Shown: in pieces, positions 54,100-61,705 of the stretch | How the letters are laid out: the number at the start of each line of letters is the position of its first letter | How positions within the stretch are numbered: the first letter of the stretch is position 1 | Assembly (NCBI GenBank): GCA_002307375.1 | Contig: NTJI01000001.1 | Coordinates: 1,364,001 to 1,428,000, forward strand | Origin: Lysobacteraceae bacterium NML93-0399 | Lineage (GTDB): Bacteria; Pseudomonadota; Gammaproteobacteria; Xanthomonadales; Xanthomonadaceae | Direction: 5' to 3' | Length of the DNA stretch: 64,000 nucleotides | Made by a program: the position numbers and the translations under genes | Notes under the pieces: model-generated | Seen by the model: only the letters and a program-made list of their open reading frames with translations | What the model was told of the DNA's origin: nothing | Databases searched by the model: none

Positions 54100-54831
54100 T
54101 CAGTACGAGACTTCGACGTTCGCCTCCAGTGGTACGCCGTTGGCCTTGAGCCAGGCGACGATCTCGCGACGCTCGGCGCGGGCACGATCGTTGAGCAGCT
54201 TGCTCGGAAAGCCGAAATACTCGGCCTGGAATGTTGCACCGCGGGCGTTCTCCGCCTGCGGTCGCGCCCCTTTGCGCAGCAGCGCGAGGATCGCGGCGCC
54301 GCCGTTGGTACGACCGGCGACATGCAGCGGGGTGTCGCCGTTGCGGTCGGCGATGTTGGGATCGGCGCCGGCGTCAAGCAGCACCTCGGCCTGGCTGGCG
54401 GTCGGCGACAGCAGGGCCTGCACCAGCGGCGTCACGCCGGTATGCGGATTGACCGTGTCGACCTCGCCGCCCCGTGCGATCACCGTCCGCAGGATCGCGG
54501 GATCACCGGAGAACGCGGCCGCGTGCACCGGCGTATCGCCGCGTGCGTTGGCGCGGTTCGGATCGGCGCCGCCTTCGAGCAGGGCCTCGACACTGACGGC
54601 GCGACGCTGGCGGATGGCGTCCATCAGCAGGGTGTCGCCGTCGCTGCCCGGCATGTCGGGCGCGACGTGCTCGAGCTGGCGGCGGATCTCGGCGGCATCG
54701 CCGCGGCGGACGGCGTCGGCCAGTTGCGCGGTCGCCGGCGTGTCGAATGCGTCGTTGCTCATGGACGGCTGGGCGCACCCTGCGGCGCAGAGGAGAAGGA
54801 GGGACGACGCGAGGGCGCGGATGCCGATCAT
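54100..54831 (-). CDS. Ankyrin-repeat lipoprotein, putative immunity protein of lipase 1
   Basis: A 243-residue protein with a lipobox (LLLLCAAGC) and about four ankyrin repeats (LLEGGADPNRANARGDTPVH, GVTPLVQALL, LLDAGADPNIADRNGDTPLH). The C-terminal segment ATFQAEYFGFPSKLLNDRAR, ending VAWLKANGVPLEA, is nearly the same as in the second ankyrin lipoprotein at 56641-57363, so the two are paralogs. It directly follows lipase 1 on the minus strand. A membrane-anchored partner next to a lipase with no signal peptide suggests self-protection in the periplasm; this role is inferred. Confidence 0.85.
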   Translation of the reverse strand: MIGIRALASSLLLLCAAGCAQPSMSNDAFDTPATAQLADAVRRGDAAEIRRQLEHVAPDMPGSDGDTLLMDAIRQRRAVSVEALLEGGADPNRANARGDTPVHAAAFSGDPAILRTVIARGGEVDTVNPHTGVTPLVQALLSPTASQAEVLLDAGADPNIADRNGDTPLHVAGRTNGGAAILALLRKGARPQAENARGATFQAEYFGFPSKLLNDRARAERREIVAWLKANGVPLEANVEVSY

Positions 54832-54876
54832 GTCAGCGCCCGATCATGCGCAGAGACCATTCGGCGACGGTGAGAC

Positions 54877-56433
54877 TCAACGGCCGAACAGGCCACCGAT
54901 CAGATTGCTCGCGCCCTTGGCCACCCAGCCCACACCGTCGGAAACGCTCTCGGCCACCTGTCCGCCGACATCGGTGGCGAACTCGGCGACATCACCGGCG
55001 CCATCGATCACGGTCGACAGCGCGTCGCCGCCCCAGCCGCCCACGTTCTGCTCGACGTAGCCGGCCAGCTGGTCGGCATAGCCGTCGATGGTGTCACCGG
55101 CGGAATTGAACGCGCCTTCGACGAAGTCACCGGCGAGACTCGCGACACCCTGGGCGTACTGGCCATTGGCGAACTCGTTGGCGACCACGGTGTCGATGTC
55201 GGTGGCGAAGTCATGCACGTTGCGGGCGTAGTCATCCTTGGTCGACCCCGGAAGCAGGTTCTGCAGGTCACGGCCCAGCGATGACGGATTCTCGTAGCCG
55301 GCCTGCCACGGCTGCGCCTCGATCATGCCGGCGCTCAGCGCGTTGGGACTGTGGCTGATGCCCGCATAGGCCACGTTGCCGACCAGACCGACCAGCGGCG
55401 ACAGCGCACCGGTCAACGGATGCCGGGCGATCTCGACGCCGGTGTTGATGGCATCGCTCTGTGCCTGCGAGAAGCCCTCGATCGGACCGTAGTTCGAGAA
55501 CATGTTGTTCGCGTCGGCCGCCGCCGGTTCGACAACGATCTGCGTGCCCAGCGCGTCGGGTGCGATGACGCCGGTGATCCAGCTGTCCTGCGCGTTGGTC
55601 AACGCGTCGTCGGCCAGCGAGTAGGCGCGGATCTGGCCGCCTTCGGCGACGTCGCGCGCGGCCTGCGGATCGATGCCGATGCGGTCGAGCGTGTTCGGGT
55701 GGATGCCCGATGCATCGAAGGTGACCGCCGGAATGCCGCTAGCCAGCGAACCGACGCTGGCGAGACCGCCGCCCTGCGAATGGCCGGTGATCGCGAGATT
55801 CGAGGAGTTGGCGCCGTTGTCGCCGAACACATTGGCGAACTCGCGCGCGGTGTTGACCGCGGTGACGCTGAACTTGTCGCCGTCGGCGGTCTCGTAGCCG
55901 AGGCCCTGGCGGAAGTTGTTGTCCCAGTCCGGACCGCCTTCGGCGGTGCCGCGGTAGGACAGCACGTAGTTCCCCGCGCCATCGGTATAGACCTCGGCAC
56001 GGAACTCCTGGGCGTTGGTCGCGACGCTGTCGTTGGCGCCGAGGTACTGGAGGCGCCAGGCCTGCGGATCGGCAACACCGAGATCCTGCAACTGCTGGTC
56101 GCTGACCTCGCTCCAGCCGGCCGGCGGATCGCCGCGGGTGCCGTAGACCGCGGTCGCGAGCTGCGACATGGTCACGTCGAAAGGCTGCGCCTGCGTACCG
56201 CTGGCGACCTGGCCCAGCGTGGTATTGCCGGGGATCGCGTAGGGGCTGGTACCCCCCTGTCCCTGGCCCGGCGCGGGCGCGGCGGCCTGGATCTGCGGGT
56301 GGTAGCTGGTGTCGGGGCGGTAGAGGCCGGCCGACTGCTGCGGCAGCGGTACGGCCGTGCACTGCGCGAGCGCCTGCGGCGGCAGGGCCGGTTCCTGGAT
56401 GCGTCCAACGCCATCGCCGATGGTCAGGGACAT
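54877..56433 (-). CDS. Class-3-type lipase, putative antibacterial effector (lipase 1)
   Basis: A 518-residue alpha/beta hydrolase with no signal peptide. Residues about 15-50 hold LPPQALAQ...YHPQ, shared with lipase 2. The catalytic domain has AEVYTDGAGNYVLSYRGTAE, WDNNFRQGLGYE and the nucleophile Ser219 in LAITGHSQGGGLAS. After about residue 340 a C-terminal extension of 180 residues follows, ending in a Gly/Val-rich helical region (DGAGDVAEFATDVGGQVAES). The catalytic part resembles DUF2974/Mbeg1-like lipases. An immunity-like lipoprotein gene follows after 45 bases. Phospholipids of a rival cell are the likely target, by analogy with secreted Tle lipases. Confidence 0.85.
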   Translation of the reverse strand: MSLTIGDGVGRIQEPALPPQALAQCTAVPLPQQSAGLYRPDTSYHPQIQAAAPAPGQGQGGTSPYAIPGNTTLGQVASGTQAQPFDVTMSQLATAVYGTRGDPPAGWSEVSDQQLQDLGVADPQAWRLQYLGANDSVATNAQEFRAEVYTDGAGNYVLSYRGTAEGGPDWDNNFRQGLGYETADGDKFSVTAVNTAREFANVFGDNGANSSNLAITGHSQGGGLASVGSLASGIPAVTFDASGIHPNTLDRIGIDPQAARDVAEGGQIRAYSLADDALTNAQDSWITGVIAPDALGTQIVVEPAAADANNMFSNYGPIEGFSQAQSDAINTGVEIARHPLTGALSPLVGLVGNVAYAGISHSPNALSAGMIEAQPWQAGYENPSSLGRDLQNLLPGSTKDDYARNVHDFATDIDTVVANEFANGQYAQGVASLAGDFVEGAFNSAGDTIDGYADQLAGYVEQNVGGWGGDALSTVIDGAGDVAEFATDVGGQVAESVSDGVGWVAKGASNLIGGLFGR

Positions 56434-56542
56434 GACCGCGCTCCGCGGGGGATTCGGAGTTCCACGTTAGCGGCGTCTGGACGGCCTGCCATCTAGGGCC
56501 GCTCCTAGGCCCCCAACTCCTGCAGATGGCCCGTGCTTCGAA

Positions 56543-56618
56543 CGTAGGATGGGTAGAGCGCAGCGAGACCCATCGCACGATCGAAGCCGTGATGGGTTTC
56601 GTTGCGCTCTACCCATCC
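56543..56618. repeat. Inverted repeat GGATGGGTAGAGCGCAGCGA type in the effector island
   Basis: GGATGGGTAGAGCGCAGCGA plus GACCCATC (56547-56574) is the near reverse complement of GATGGGTTTCGTTGCGCTCT plus ACCCATCC (56591-56618). It lies between lipase 1 and its upstream neighbour in the island. Repeats of this form occur between genes in many proteobacteria. It may mark a duplication junction or act as an mRNA hairpin. Confidence 0.6.
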
Positions 56619-56640
56619 CACGAAGCTGCGGCGGAGCATC

Positions 56641-57363
56641 TCAGTCGGCGCCGGCTTCCAGCGGCACGTTGCGCGCCTGCAGCCAGGCGACGACCGCCTC
56701 GCGCTTCGCGAGGGCGGTGTCGTTGAGGCGGTTGCCCGGCGTCTTGAAGAAGTAGCGCTGGAAAGTGGCCTTTTGGGTGTTCTTCGCCTGCGGGTCGGCG
56801 CCGGCCTCGAGCAGGGCCAGCACGTGGTCGCCGGCGTTGATCATCGCAGCCTTGTGCAACGGCGTGTTGCCGGTGCGGTCGGCGGCGCCGGGATCGGCAC
56901 CCGCTTCGAGCAGCATGCGGAACTGCACATCGGTACGCGGACCGGTGGCGCCCGCGAGTGCGGTCGCGCCGGTTTCGCCGTGGCGCGCGTCGGGATCGCC
57001 CCGGTGCGCAAGCACGATGCGCAGATAATCGGGATCATCGGCGATCGCCGCGCCGTGGACCGCGGTCGCGCCGCCGAGGCCGGGCGCATTGGGATCGGCG
57101 CCGGCATCGAGTAGCGCCTGCAGCGCCCCCTTGGCCTGCGCCAGCATCGCAACCTGCAGCAGGTTCACTCCCTTGTCGCCACGCGCATTGGGATCGGCAC
57201 CGGCCTGCACCTGCGCGCGAACGGCTGCGGCATCGTCGGCAGCGACAGCGTTGGCCAACGCACCAGCGCTGGCATCGGGGAAAGCGGCACGGGCGTCCAT
57301 CGCGTCTCCACTGCAGGCGGCGCCGGACAGCATCAGCAACAGGCTCAGGACTGCGGCGCGCAT
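56641..57363 (-). CDS. Ankyrin-repeat lipoprotein, putative immunity protein of lipase 2
   Basis: A 240-residue lipoprotein (signal AAVLSLLLMLSGAAC) with about five ankyrin repeats (VQAGADPNARGDKGVNLLQV, LLDAGADPNAPGLGGATAVH, LLEAGADPGAADRTGNTPLH, LLEAGADPQAKNTQ). The tail KATFQRYFFKTPGNRLNDTA, ending VAWLQARNVPLEA, matches the paralog downstream. Start ATG 57363 is chosen over an upstream GTG. It follows lipase 2 by 52 bases on the same strand, repeating the lipase-then-ankyrin order. Confidence 0.85.
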   Translation of the reverse strand: MRAAVLSLLLMLSGAACSGDAMDARAAFPDASAGALANAVAADDAAAVRAQVQAGADPNARGDKGVNLLQVAMLAQAKGALQALLDAGADPNAPGLGGATAVHGAAIADDPDYLRIVLAHRGDPDARHGETGATALAGATGPRTDVQFRMLLEAGADPGAADRTGNTPLHKAAMINAGDHVLALLEAGADPQAKNTQKATFQRYFFKTPGNRLNDTALAKREAVVAWLQARNVPLEAGAD

Positions 57364-57415
57364 CCGCTCATTCTCACACAGGCGGTGGGCGCGACCCATT
57401 GCCCTGCCTCAACGG

Positions 57416-58357
57416 TCAGTGGACCCAGGGCTGCTGCTGGGTCAGCGCTTCGAGCACTGCGTCCTGCATGTGCTTGGCGATGCTGTGGGAGGCGATCGCG
57501 ATCGGGTTGAAGCGGTTCCAGCCGCTCAACGGCGCAGGATCGTCGAGCACGATCTCGTGGCCGGGCGCATCGGGGATGTTGTTGACGACCCAGATGTCCT
57601 GCTGGGCCTTGGTCAGCACCTCGCCATCGACGTTGTAACGACGGATCTGCCCGTCGGCGGCATCGGCCTTGGCGGCGGCGGGGTCGAGCCCGAGGCGCTC
57701 GATGGTGCGATCGTGCACACCAGATGCGTTGAACGTCACCGCGGCCCCATCGACGGCCATGGCGGCCGTGGCGGCCAACCCACCGCCGAGCGAATGGCCG
57801 GTGATCGCGAGATCCTCGCCGTAGGCCGCCGACGCCAGCTGCGCCAGCTGTACGGCCTCGTCGTATTGCTCGGATTCCCAGCCCAGCCCCTGACGGAAGT
57901 TGGCACCGGTCCAGTCCTTCAGTTCGTTGGAGCCGGCGAAGGCGAGTACGTGGTTGCCGTTTCCATCGGTGTAGATGCCGGCGCGGAAACCGCTCTGCGG
58001 ATTTTCCAGCAGCGCCGGATCGATGCCGGCCGCCATCAGATCGGCATCGCTGACGCGGCTCCAGTTACCGACCTGCTGGACGGCCGGGTCGTAGACCGCG
58101 GCCGAGATTTCCATCAGGTCCATGTCGATCGCGCGGGCATCCTGTCCGCGCACCTGTGCATCGAACGAGGCTGCATTGGCGGCGTTGCCGTTCGAAGCGA
58201 ACAGCGCACCGAGCTGCGGGTGGTAGCCCGGTTCGAGCTGGTAGCTGCCGGTCGGCGTGAGAGGCGCACCCGCGGGTTGTGCGCGCAGCATCTCCGGGGG
58301 CAGCAGACCCTGCAGGCTGGACTGCGCGACGTTCGAAGACTGCACGCTGGAGCTCAT
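57416..58357 (-). CDS. Class-3-type lipase, putative antibacterial effector (lipase 2)
   Basis: A 313-residue alpha/beta hydrolase, no signal peptide. The N-terminal LPPEMLRAQ...GYHPQLG (residues about 19-49) matches lipase 1. The catalytic part has AGIYTDGNGNHVLAFAGSNE, WTGANFRQGLGWES and nucleophile Ser189 in LAITGHSLGGGLAA, and the shared AVTFNASGVHDRTIERLGLD. It lacks the long C-terminal extension of lipase 1 and ends in QQQPWVH. It lies 110 bases downstream of the peptidoglycan hydrolase gene and before its ankyrin partner. Confidence 0.85.
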   Translation of the reverse strand: MSSSVQSSNVAQSSLQGLLPPEMLRAQPAGAPLTPTGSYQLEPGYHPQLGALFASNGNAANAASFDAQVRGQDARAIDMDLMEISAAVYDPAVQQVGNWSRVSDADLMAAGIDPALLENPQSGFRAGIYTDGNGNHVLAFAGSNELKDWTGANFRQGLGWESEQYDEAVQLAQLASAAYGEDLAITGHSLGGGLAATAAMAVDGAAVTFNASGVHDRTIERLGLDPAAAKADAADGQIRRYNVDGEVLTKAQQDIWVVNNIPDAPGHEIVLDDPAPLSGWNRFNPIAIASHSIAKHMQDAVLEALTQQQPWVH

Positions 58358-58467
58358 GGCTCACCTCCCGGACCCGATGACTCGACCCTAGGCACATCGC
58401 GCCACGATCGACAGCTGGGGCAAACCCCAGTCCGGGCACGGCGCCTGTTCAGTACACAGGCGGCGCG

Positions 58468-60051
58468 TCAGCGGTCGGGTCCGCATTGGGCCGGAGTCTC
58501 GACCTGTGCTCCGTGCTGCGCATGTGCGTCCTGCCCCGGCACCGCGGCCGCCTGCGCCTGTGTCTGTGCGAATGCCTGGCCGAAACGGGTTTCGGCGAAT
58601 GCATCCATTGCGGTCTGCAATGTCGCCGGATCCCCGCTGCGTGCGGCTGCGAGCAGGCCTTCGATCGGTGAAGCCTTCAGCGCAGCCGGATCGCGTACCG
58701 AAGTCCGCTGGCCTCGCTGCGCACGGTCCAGCGCATCACGTGTCGCGGGACCGACAACCCCGTCGACCTCCAGACCCTGCGACTGCTGGAATGCGCGCAC
58801 GGCCTCGCTGGTGCGTGGCCCGAACATGCCGTCGGCCCGCGGCGGGGCATCGCGTGCATCGTGATAGCCGAGTCCGGACAACGTCGCCTGCAGCTCGGCA
58901 ACACCGGCACCTTGATGTCCCTCGCGCAACAGTTCGACCTGTGCCGAAGCCCTGGCGCCGTGTTGCACGGACGGCTCGCGATCCCAGAACGTCTCGGGGC
59001 TGACCAGCGCGCCCTGCGGATCCCGCAACTGATAGTGCACGTGGCGTGCATACTGGTTCGCGCCTTCCGGGCCACGGCCGCCCATGGTGCCGATCGGGTC
59101 CCCAGCCGCAATCATCTGACCCGTTTCGACCCGGCGCGCGTCGAGGTGCAGGAGCTCGTGCGAATACCCCTGCGTATCGCGGATCTTCACCGTCCCGAAC
59201 GCACCACCGGAGAACGTGACCAGGCCTGCAACCGGGCTGTGCACCACCGGATGCGCCAGGTTGATCCCGGCCTGCCCGCCGACATAATTGAAGTCCGTGC
59301 CGCCGTGGGCATGCGCGCCCCGATGTTCGCCGTAATGTCCCGTCACGTGCGGTGCAATGCCGGCTTGGGGCGGAAGCATGGCGCGCATGGTCTGCTCGAA
59401 GCTGCTCACCGAAGACACTTCGACGTCGTTCCCGGCATCACGCATGGCGGCCAGCATTCGGATGCTTTCGGGTGTGATCTCGCGTTCCCAGCGTTCGAAG
59501 CGCTGTTCGCGGTCGTCCAGCCCGTTCGGCGGATCAGTCCCGTTGATTGCCGCACCGGCTGCACGCGCGTTCTCGCGTGCAGCCCTCGGCACATTCTGTT
59601 GCCAATACCACGTCGCGATCCGTGATGCGTGTTCGGGGTTCGCGGCGAGATCCGGGTTGCCGACCAGATCGAGTCCCAGTGCCTCGCCAGCGGCCGCGTA
59701 TTGATTTTTGCCGGTCAGCTGCATGTAGCCGCGCCCGCGGTACAGATAGCCATCGCCCGGCTCCGTGTTGCCCATGCGTCCGCCGTACATCAGTTCCGCG
59801 AGCGGCTCAGGGCGGCCAGCGAGCGCCTCGATTCGAGCGGCCTCAAGCGCATCCCGACCCTCGCGCAAGGCGGAGCGCACGTTATCGCTGATCTGCTCGG
59901 CATTGCGCGTATAGCGGAATCCTTCCTCGAGTCGCTCGAGCCCATCCGACTCGTGGCCGACTTGAGCCATGAAGTTCGCCAGTTCCCGCGGCCGGGCGAT
60001 GCCGGCTGCGTGGGCATCGCGCAACAGTCGTACTTCGCGTTCCGTCGTCAT
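58468..60051 (-). CDS. Three-domain peptidoglycan hydrolase: GH19, M23 and PG-binding, putative effector
   Basis: A 527-residue protein with no signal peptide. Residues 1-200 form a GH19 lysozyme/chitinase-like domain with catalytic Glu34 (FMAQVGHESDG) and YRGRGYMQLTGKNQY. Residues about 235-345 form an M23 endopeptidase with intact zinc ligands His249/Asp253 (HGGTD) and His337/His339 (RHVHYQL). Residues about 376-443 are a peptidoglycan-binding domain (GVAELQATLSGLGYHDARDA, DGMFGPRTSEAVRAFQQSQG). The tail 444-527 is Gln/Ala-rich (FGQAFAQTQAQAAA). It could cut both glycan and peptide bonds. It recalls the GH19/PG-binding effector XAC2609 of the Xanthomonas killing T4SS, but the XVIPCD recruiting domain is not clear. 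Two lipoproteins precede it. Confidence 0.88.
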   Translation of the reverse strand: MTTEREVRLLRDAHAAGIARPRELANFMAQVGHESDGLERLEEGFRYTRNAEQISDNVRSALREGRDALEAARIEALAGRPEPLAELMYGGRMGNTEPGDGYLYRGRGYMQLTGKNQYAAAGEALGLDLVGNPDLAANPEHASRIATWYWQQNVPRAARENARAAGAAINGTDPPNGLDDREQRFERWEREITPESIRMLAAMRDAGNDVEVSSVSSFEQTMRAMLPPQAGIAPHVTGHYGEHRGAHAHGGTDFNYVGGQAGINLAHPVVHSPVAGLVTFSGGAFGTVKIRDTQGYSHELLHLDARRVETGQMIAAGDPIGTMGGRGPEGANQYARHVHYQLRDPQGALVSPETFWDREPSVQHGARASAQVELLREGHQGAGVAELQATLSGLGYHDARDAPPRADGMFGPRTSEAVRAFQQSQGLEVDGVVGPATRDALDRAQRGQRTSVRDPAALKASPIEGLLAAARSGDPATLQTAMDAFAETRFGQAFAQTQAQAAAVPGQDAHAQHGAQVETPAQCGPDR

Positions 60052-60132
60052 CTTCCAGTTCCTTCTGCTGGGTCCGTTTCGACGAAGCGTCCGGCTTCAT
60101 CGGTTGTGGCGGTTCAAGACCCCCCGGACGCA

Positions 60133-60807
60133 TCAATCGAGCGTGGGTGGCGGGGGCAGCGACGCAGGATCGAAATCTGCAAATGCGATGTCACCGAAAT
60201 CGGCTGCGGTCAGTTCAACCTGTAGCTGCTCATCCGTCTGGCTGTCGCTGACACCGCGGACGACCCGTTCGAGTTTCCAGGTTCCGGACTCGGGGCCATA
60301 TCGGAACATGTAATCGTGGAACCAGCGCTGGCGCGAACCGCCGGATATCGCCAGCGTGACGAAACCCGATTCGACGCGAGCGTAGGCATAGGGATCGCCG
60401 GCGATGCCGCCACAGCGTTCGCACGGCACGATACTCGCGTTCTCAGCTGCGTTCTGCAGACGGCCCGACGCATCGCGCGTGAGCAGGGCAACCGTGCGCG
60501 ATGGGCCGTCGCCAAGCCGGCCTTGTTCTGACGCGCCAGGCGTGAAAACGATCAGCGCGTCGGCAGTGCCCAGGCCGGTCAGATCCCCGAGCACGGTGTC
60601 CACCAGTGTTGCGCCCGCGGGTACGAAGGCAGACGGATCGTCCGCCGCCGATGCCGTGGCCAGTGATGCCTGCGTTGCAGATGTCTGCATGTGCGACGCA
60701 TCCGCACGCACCGTGACGTCGTCTGCGGTCACCGCCCCGCGCTCGTGCGCGTCGCATCCGACTAGCAGTGCGAAAAGCAGCATTGCGATCTTCCGGCTCA
60801 TGTGCAT
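60133..60807 (-). CDS. Lipoprotein of XAC2610-like type, putative immunity protein
   Basis: A 224-residue lipoprotein (signal KIAMLLFALLVGC). The body has LVDTVLGDLTGLGTADALIV, SRTVALLTRDASGRLQNA, VPCERCGGIAGDPYAYARV, AISGGSRQRWFHDYMFRYG, the pattern I associate with the XAC2610 family that inhibits the partner peptidoglycan hydrolase in Xanthomonas. Start ATG 60807 has an AGGGAG ribosome site six bases away. It lies 81 bases upstream of the GH19 effector gene on the same strand. Assignment to the XAC2610 family is from memory of motif layout and needs a profile search. Confidence 0.75.
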   Translation of the reverse strand: MHMSRKIAMLLFALLVGCDAHERGAVTADDVTVRADASHMQTSATQASLATASAADDPSAFVPAGATLVDTVLGDLTGLGTADALIVFTPGASEQGRLGDGPSRTVALLTRDASGRLQNAAENASIVPCERCGGIAGDPYAYARVESGFVTLAISGGSRQRWFHDYMFRYGPESGTWKLERVVRGVSDSQTDEQLQVELTAADFGDIAFADFDPASLPPPPTLD

Positions 60808-60856
60808 CGATCACTCCCTGCGGCGGATCCGCGTGCCCGGCGCCGTGCCTAGAAAT

Positions 60857-61417
60857 TCAGATCGAATCGTCGATCACGCGCTGCAACTGCCAGCACGGAG
60901 CTCGTCCGAAGACGTAGCGTTGCTGATCGCTTGTATCCGGCCAGCGGACATGCACTTCCATGCGGCCGTCCGCAGTCGGTATGAACGCGTGCGTGCGACG
61001 GCCGTCATCATCAGGATCCAGACGCGGCATCACCGGCCAGGCGATATCAGCCACGGCGATCTCTTCTACAACCCGGCGCGGTTCCGGCTCCGCAGCGGCG
61101 TCGTAGCGTTCGATCACGAGAGGATCTGCAGTCGTCAGTTCCTGGAATGCGATTTCGCGACCGAAGCGCTCAATGAAAACGTCGAACGCGTCAGTCGGGC
61201 AGGCGGTTGTTGCTTCGCTCGCCGCGGCGGGGGCGGCGACCGAAGTCGAAGCAGGGGCGCACGACGCAAGAACGAACGCAAGACCGGCGGCGACCACGAG
61301 TTTCGCGTGCCCGACACGGGTTGGTGAACTTACGACGCCGCATCGGCCCATTTCGATCGGGGCCTGTCTCTCCGCTCTGACGCCACGTCTCATGCCCCGC
61401 GCACTCCCCTCTTCCAT
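60857..61417 (-). CDS. Uncharacterised lipoprotein at the head of the effector island
   Basis: A 186-residue protein with a lipobox (LVVAAGLAFVLASCAP). The mature part has TDAFDVFIERFGREIAFQEL, RMEVHVRWPDTSDQQRYVFG, and RAPCWQLQRVIDDSI, a small compact domain with two Cys (ACPTD and APCWQ). ATG 61417 has an AGGAG site seven bases upstream, but this gives a long N-region; ATG 61393 or 61351 would give a more normal signal. It precedes the XAC2610-like gene by 49 bases, so it could be a second immunity protein. Not recognised as a named family. Confidence 0.72.
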   Translation of the reverse strand: MEEGSARGMRRGVRAERQAPIEMGRCGVVSSPTRVGHAKLVVAAGLAFVLASCAPASTSVAAPAAASEATTACPTDAFDVFIERFGREIAFQELTTADPLVIERYDAAAEPEPRRVVEEIAVADIAWPVMPRLDPDDDGRRTHAFIPTADGRMEVHVRWPDTSDQQRYVFGRAPCWQLQRVIDDSI

Positions 61418-61705
61418 GTCGGTGCTCCTGCGTCGTCGTGCGGCTGTCACGAGGCCTTGTTTCGAGTATCGAGCATGGTCCATTCGCGCGCTCGATACGA
61501 GGGTCCGAGGGCCCAGTTACGTTGATACGTACGTCGGCATTCACCGCGCCGTTCTGTCCGGCATCCGGCGGTGCCTGCTCTTTGCGCGGAACTCGCAGCG
61601 CGTGTCGTAACTCGGGCCATGTGAGCGGCTATGAGATCGGATGCCATGTGACCGACGTTACCGCAGCGCGCTACTGTGTGCGCCCGCGAGTCCGGATCGA
61701 CCCCC

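Noticed and set aside
58468-58720. XVIPCD recruiting domain of the Xanthomonas T4SS at the C-terminus of the peptidoglycan hydrolase
   Set aside because: The tail is Gln/Ala-rich and at the right place, but it is short and I could not see the conserved XVIPCD motifs; a profile search is needed before claiming it.
58468-60051. Prophage endolysin interpretation of the GH19-M23 protein
   Set aside because: No holin, spanin, tail or other phage genes are near; the neighbours are lipases and lipoproteins.
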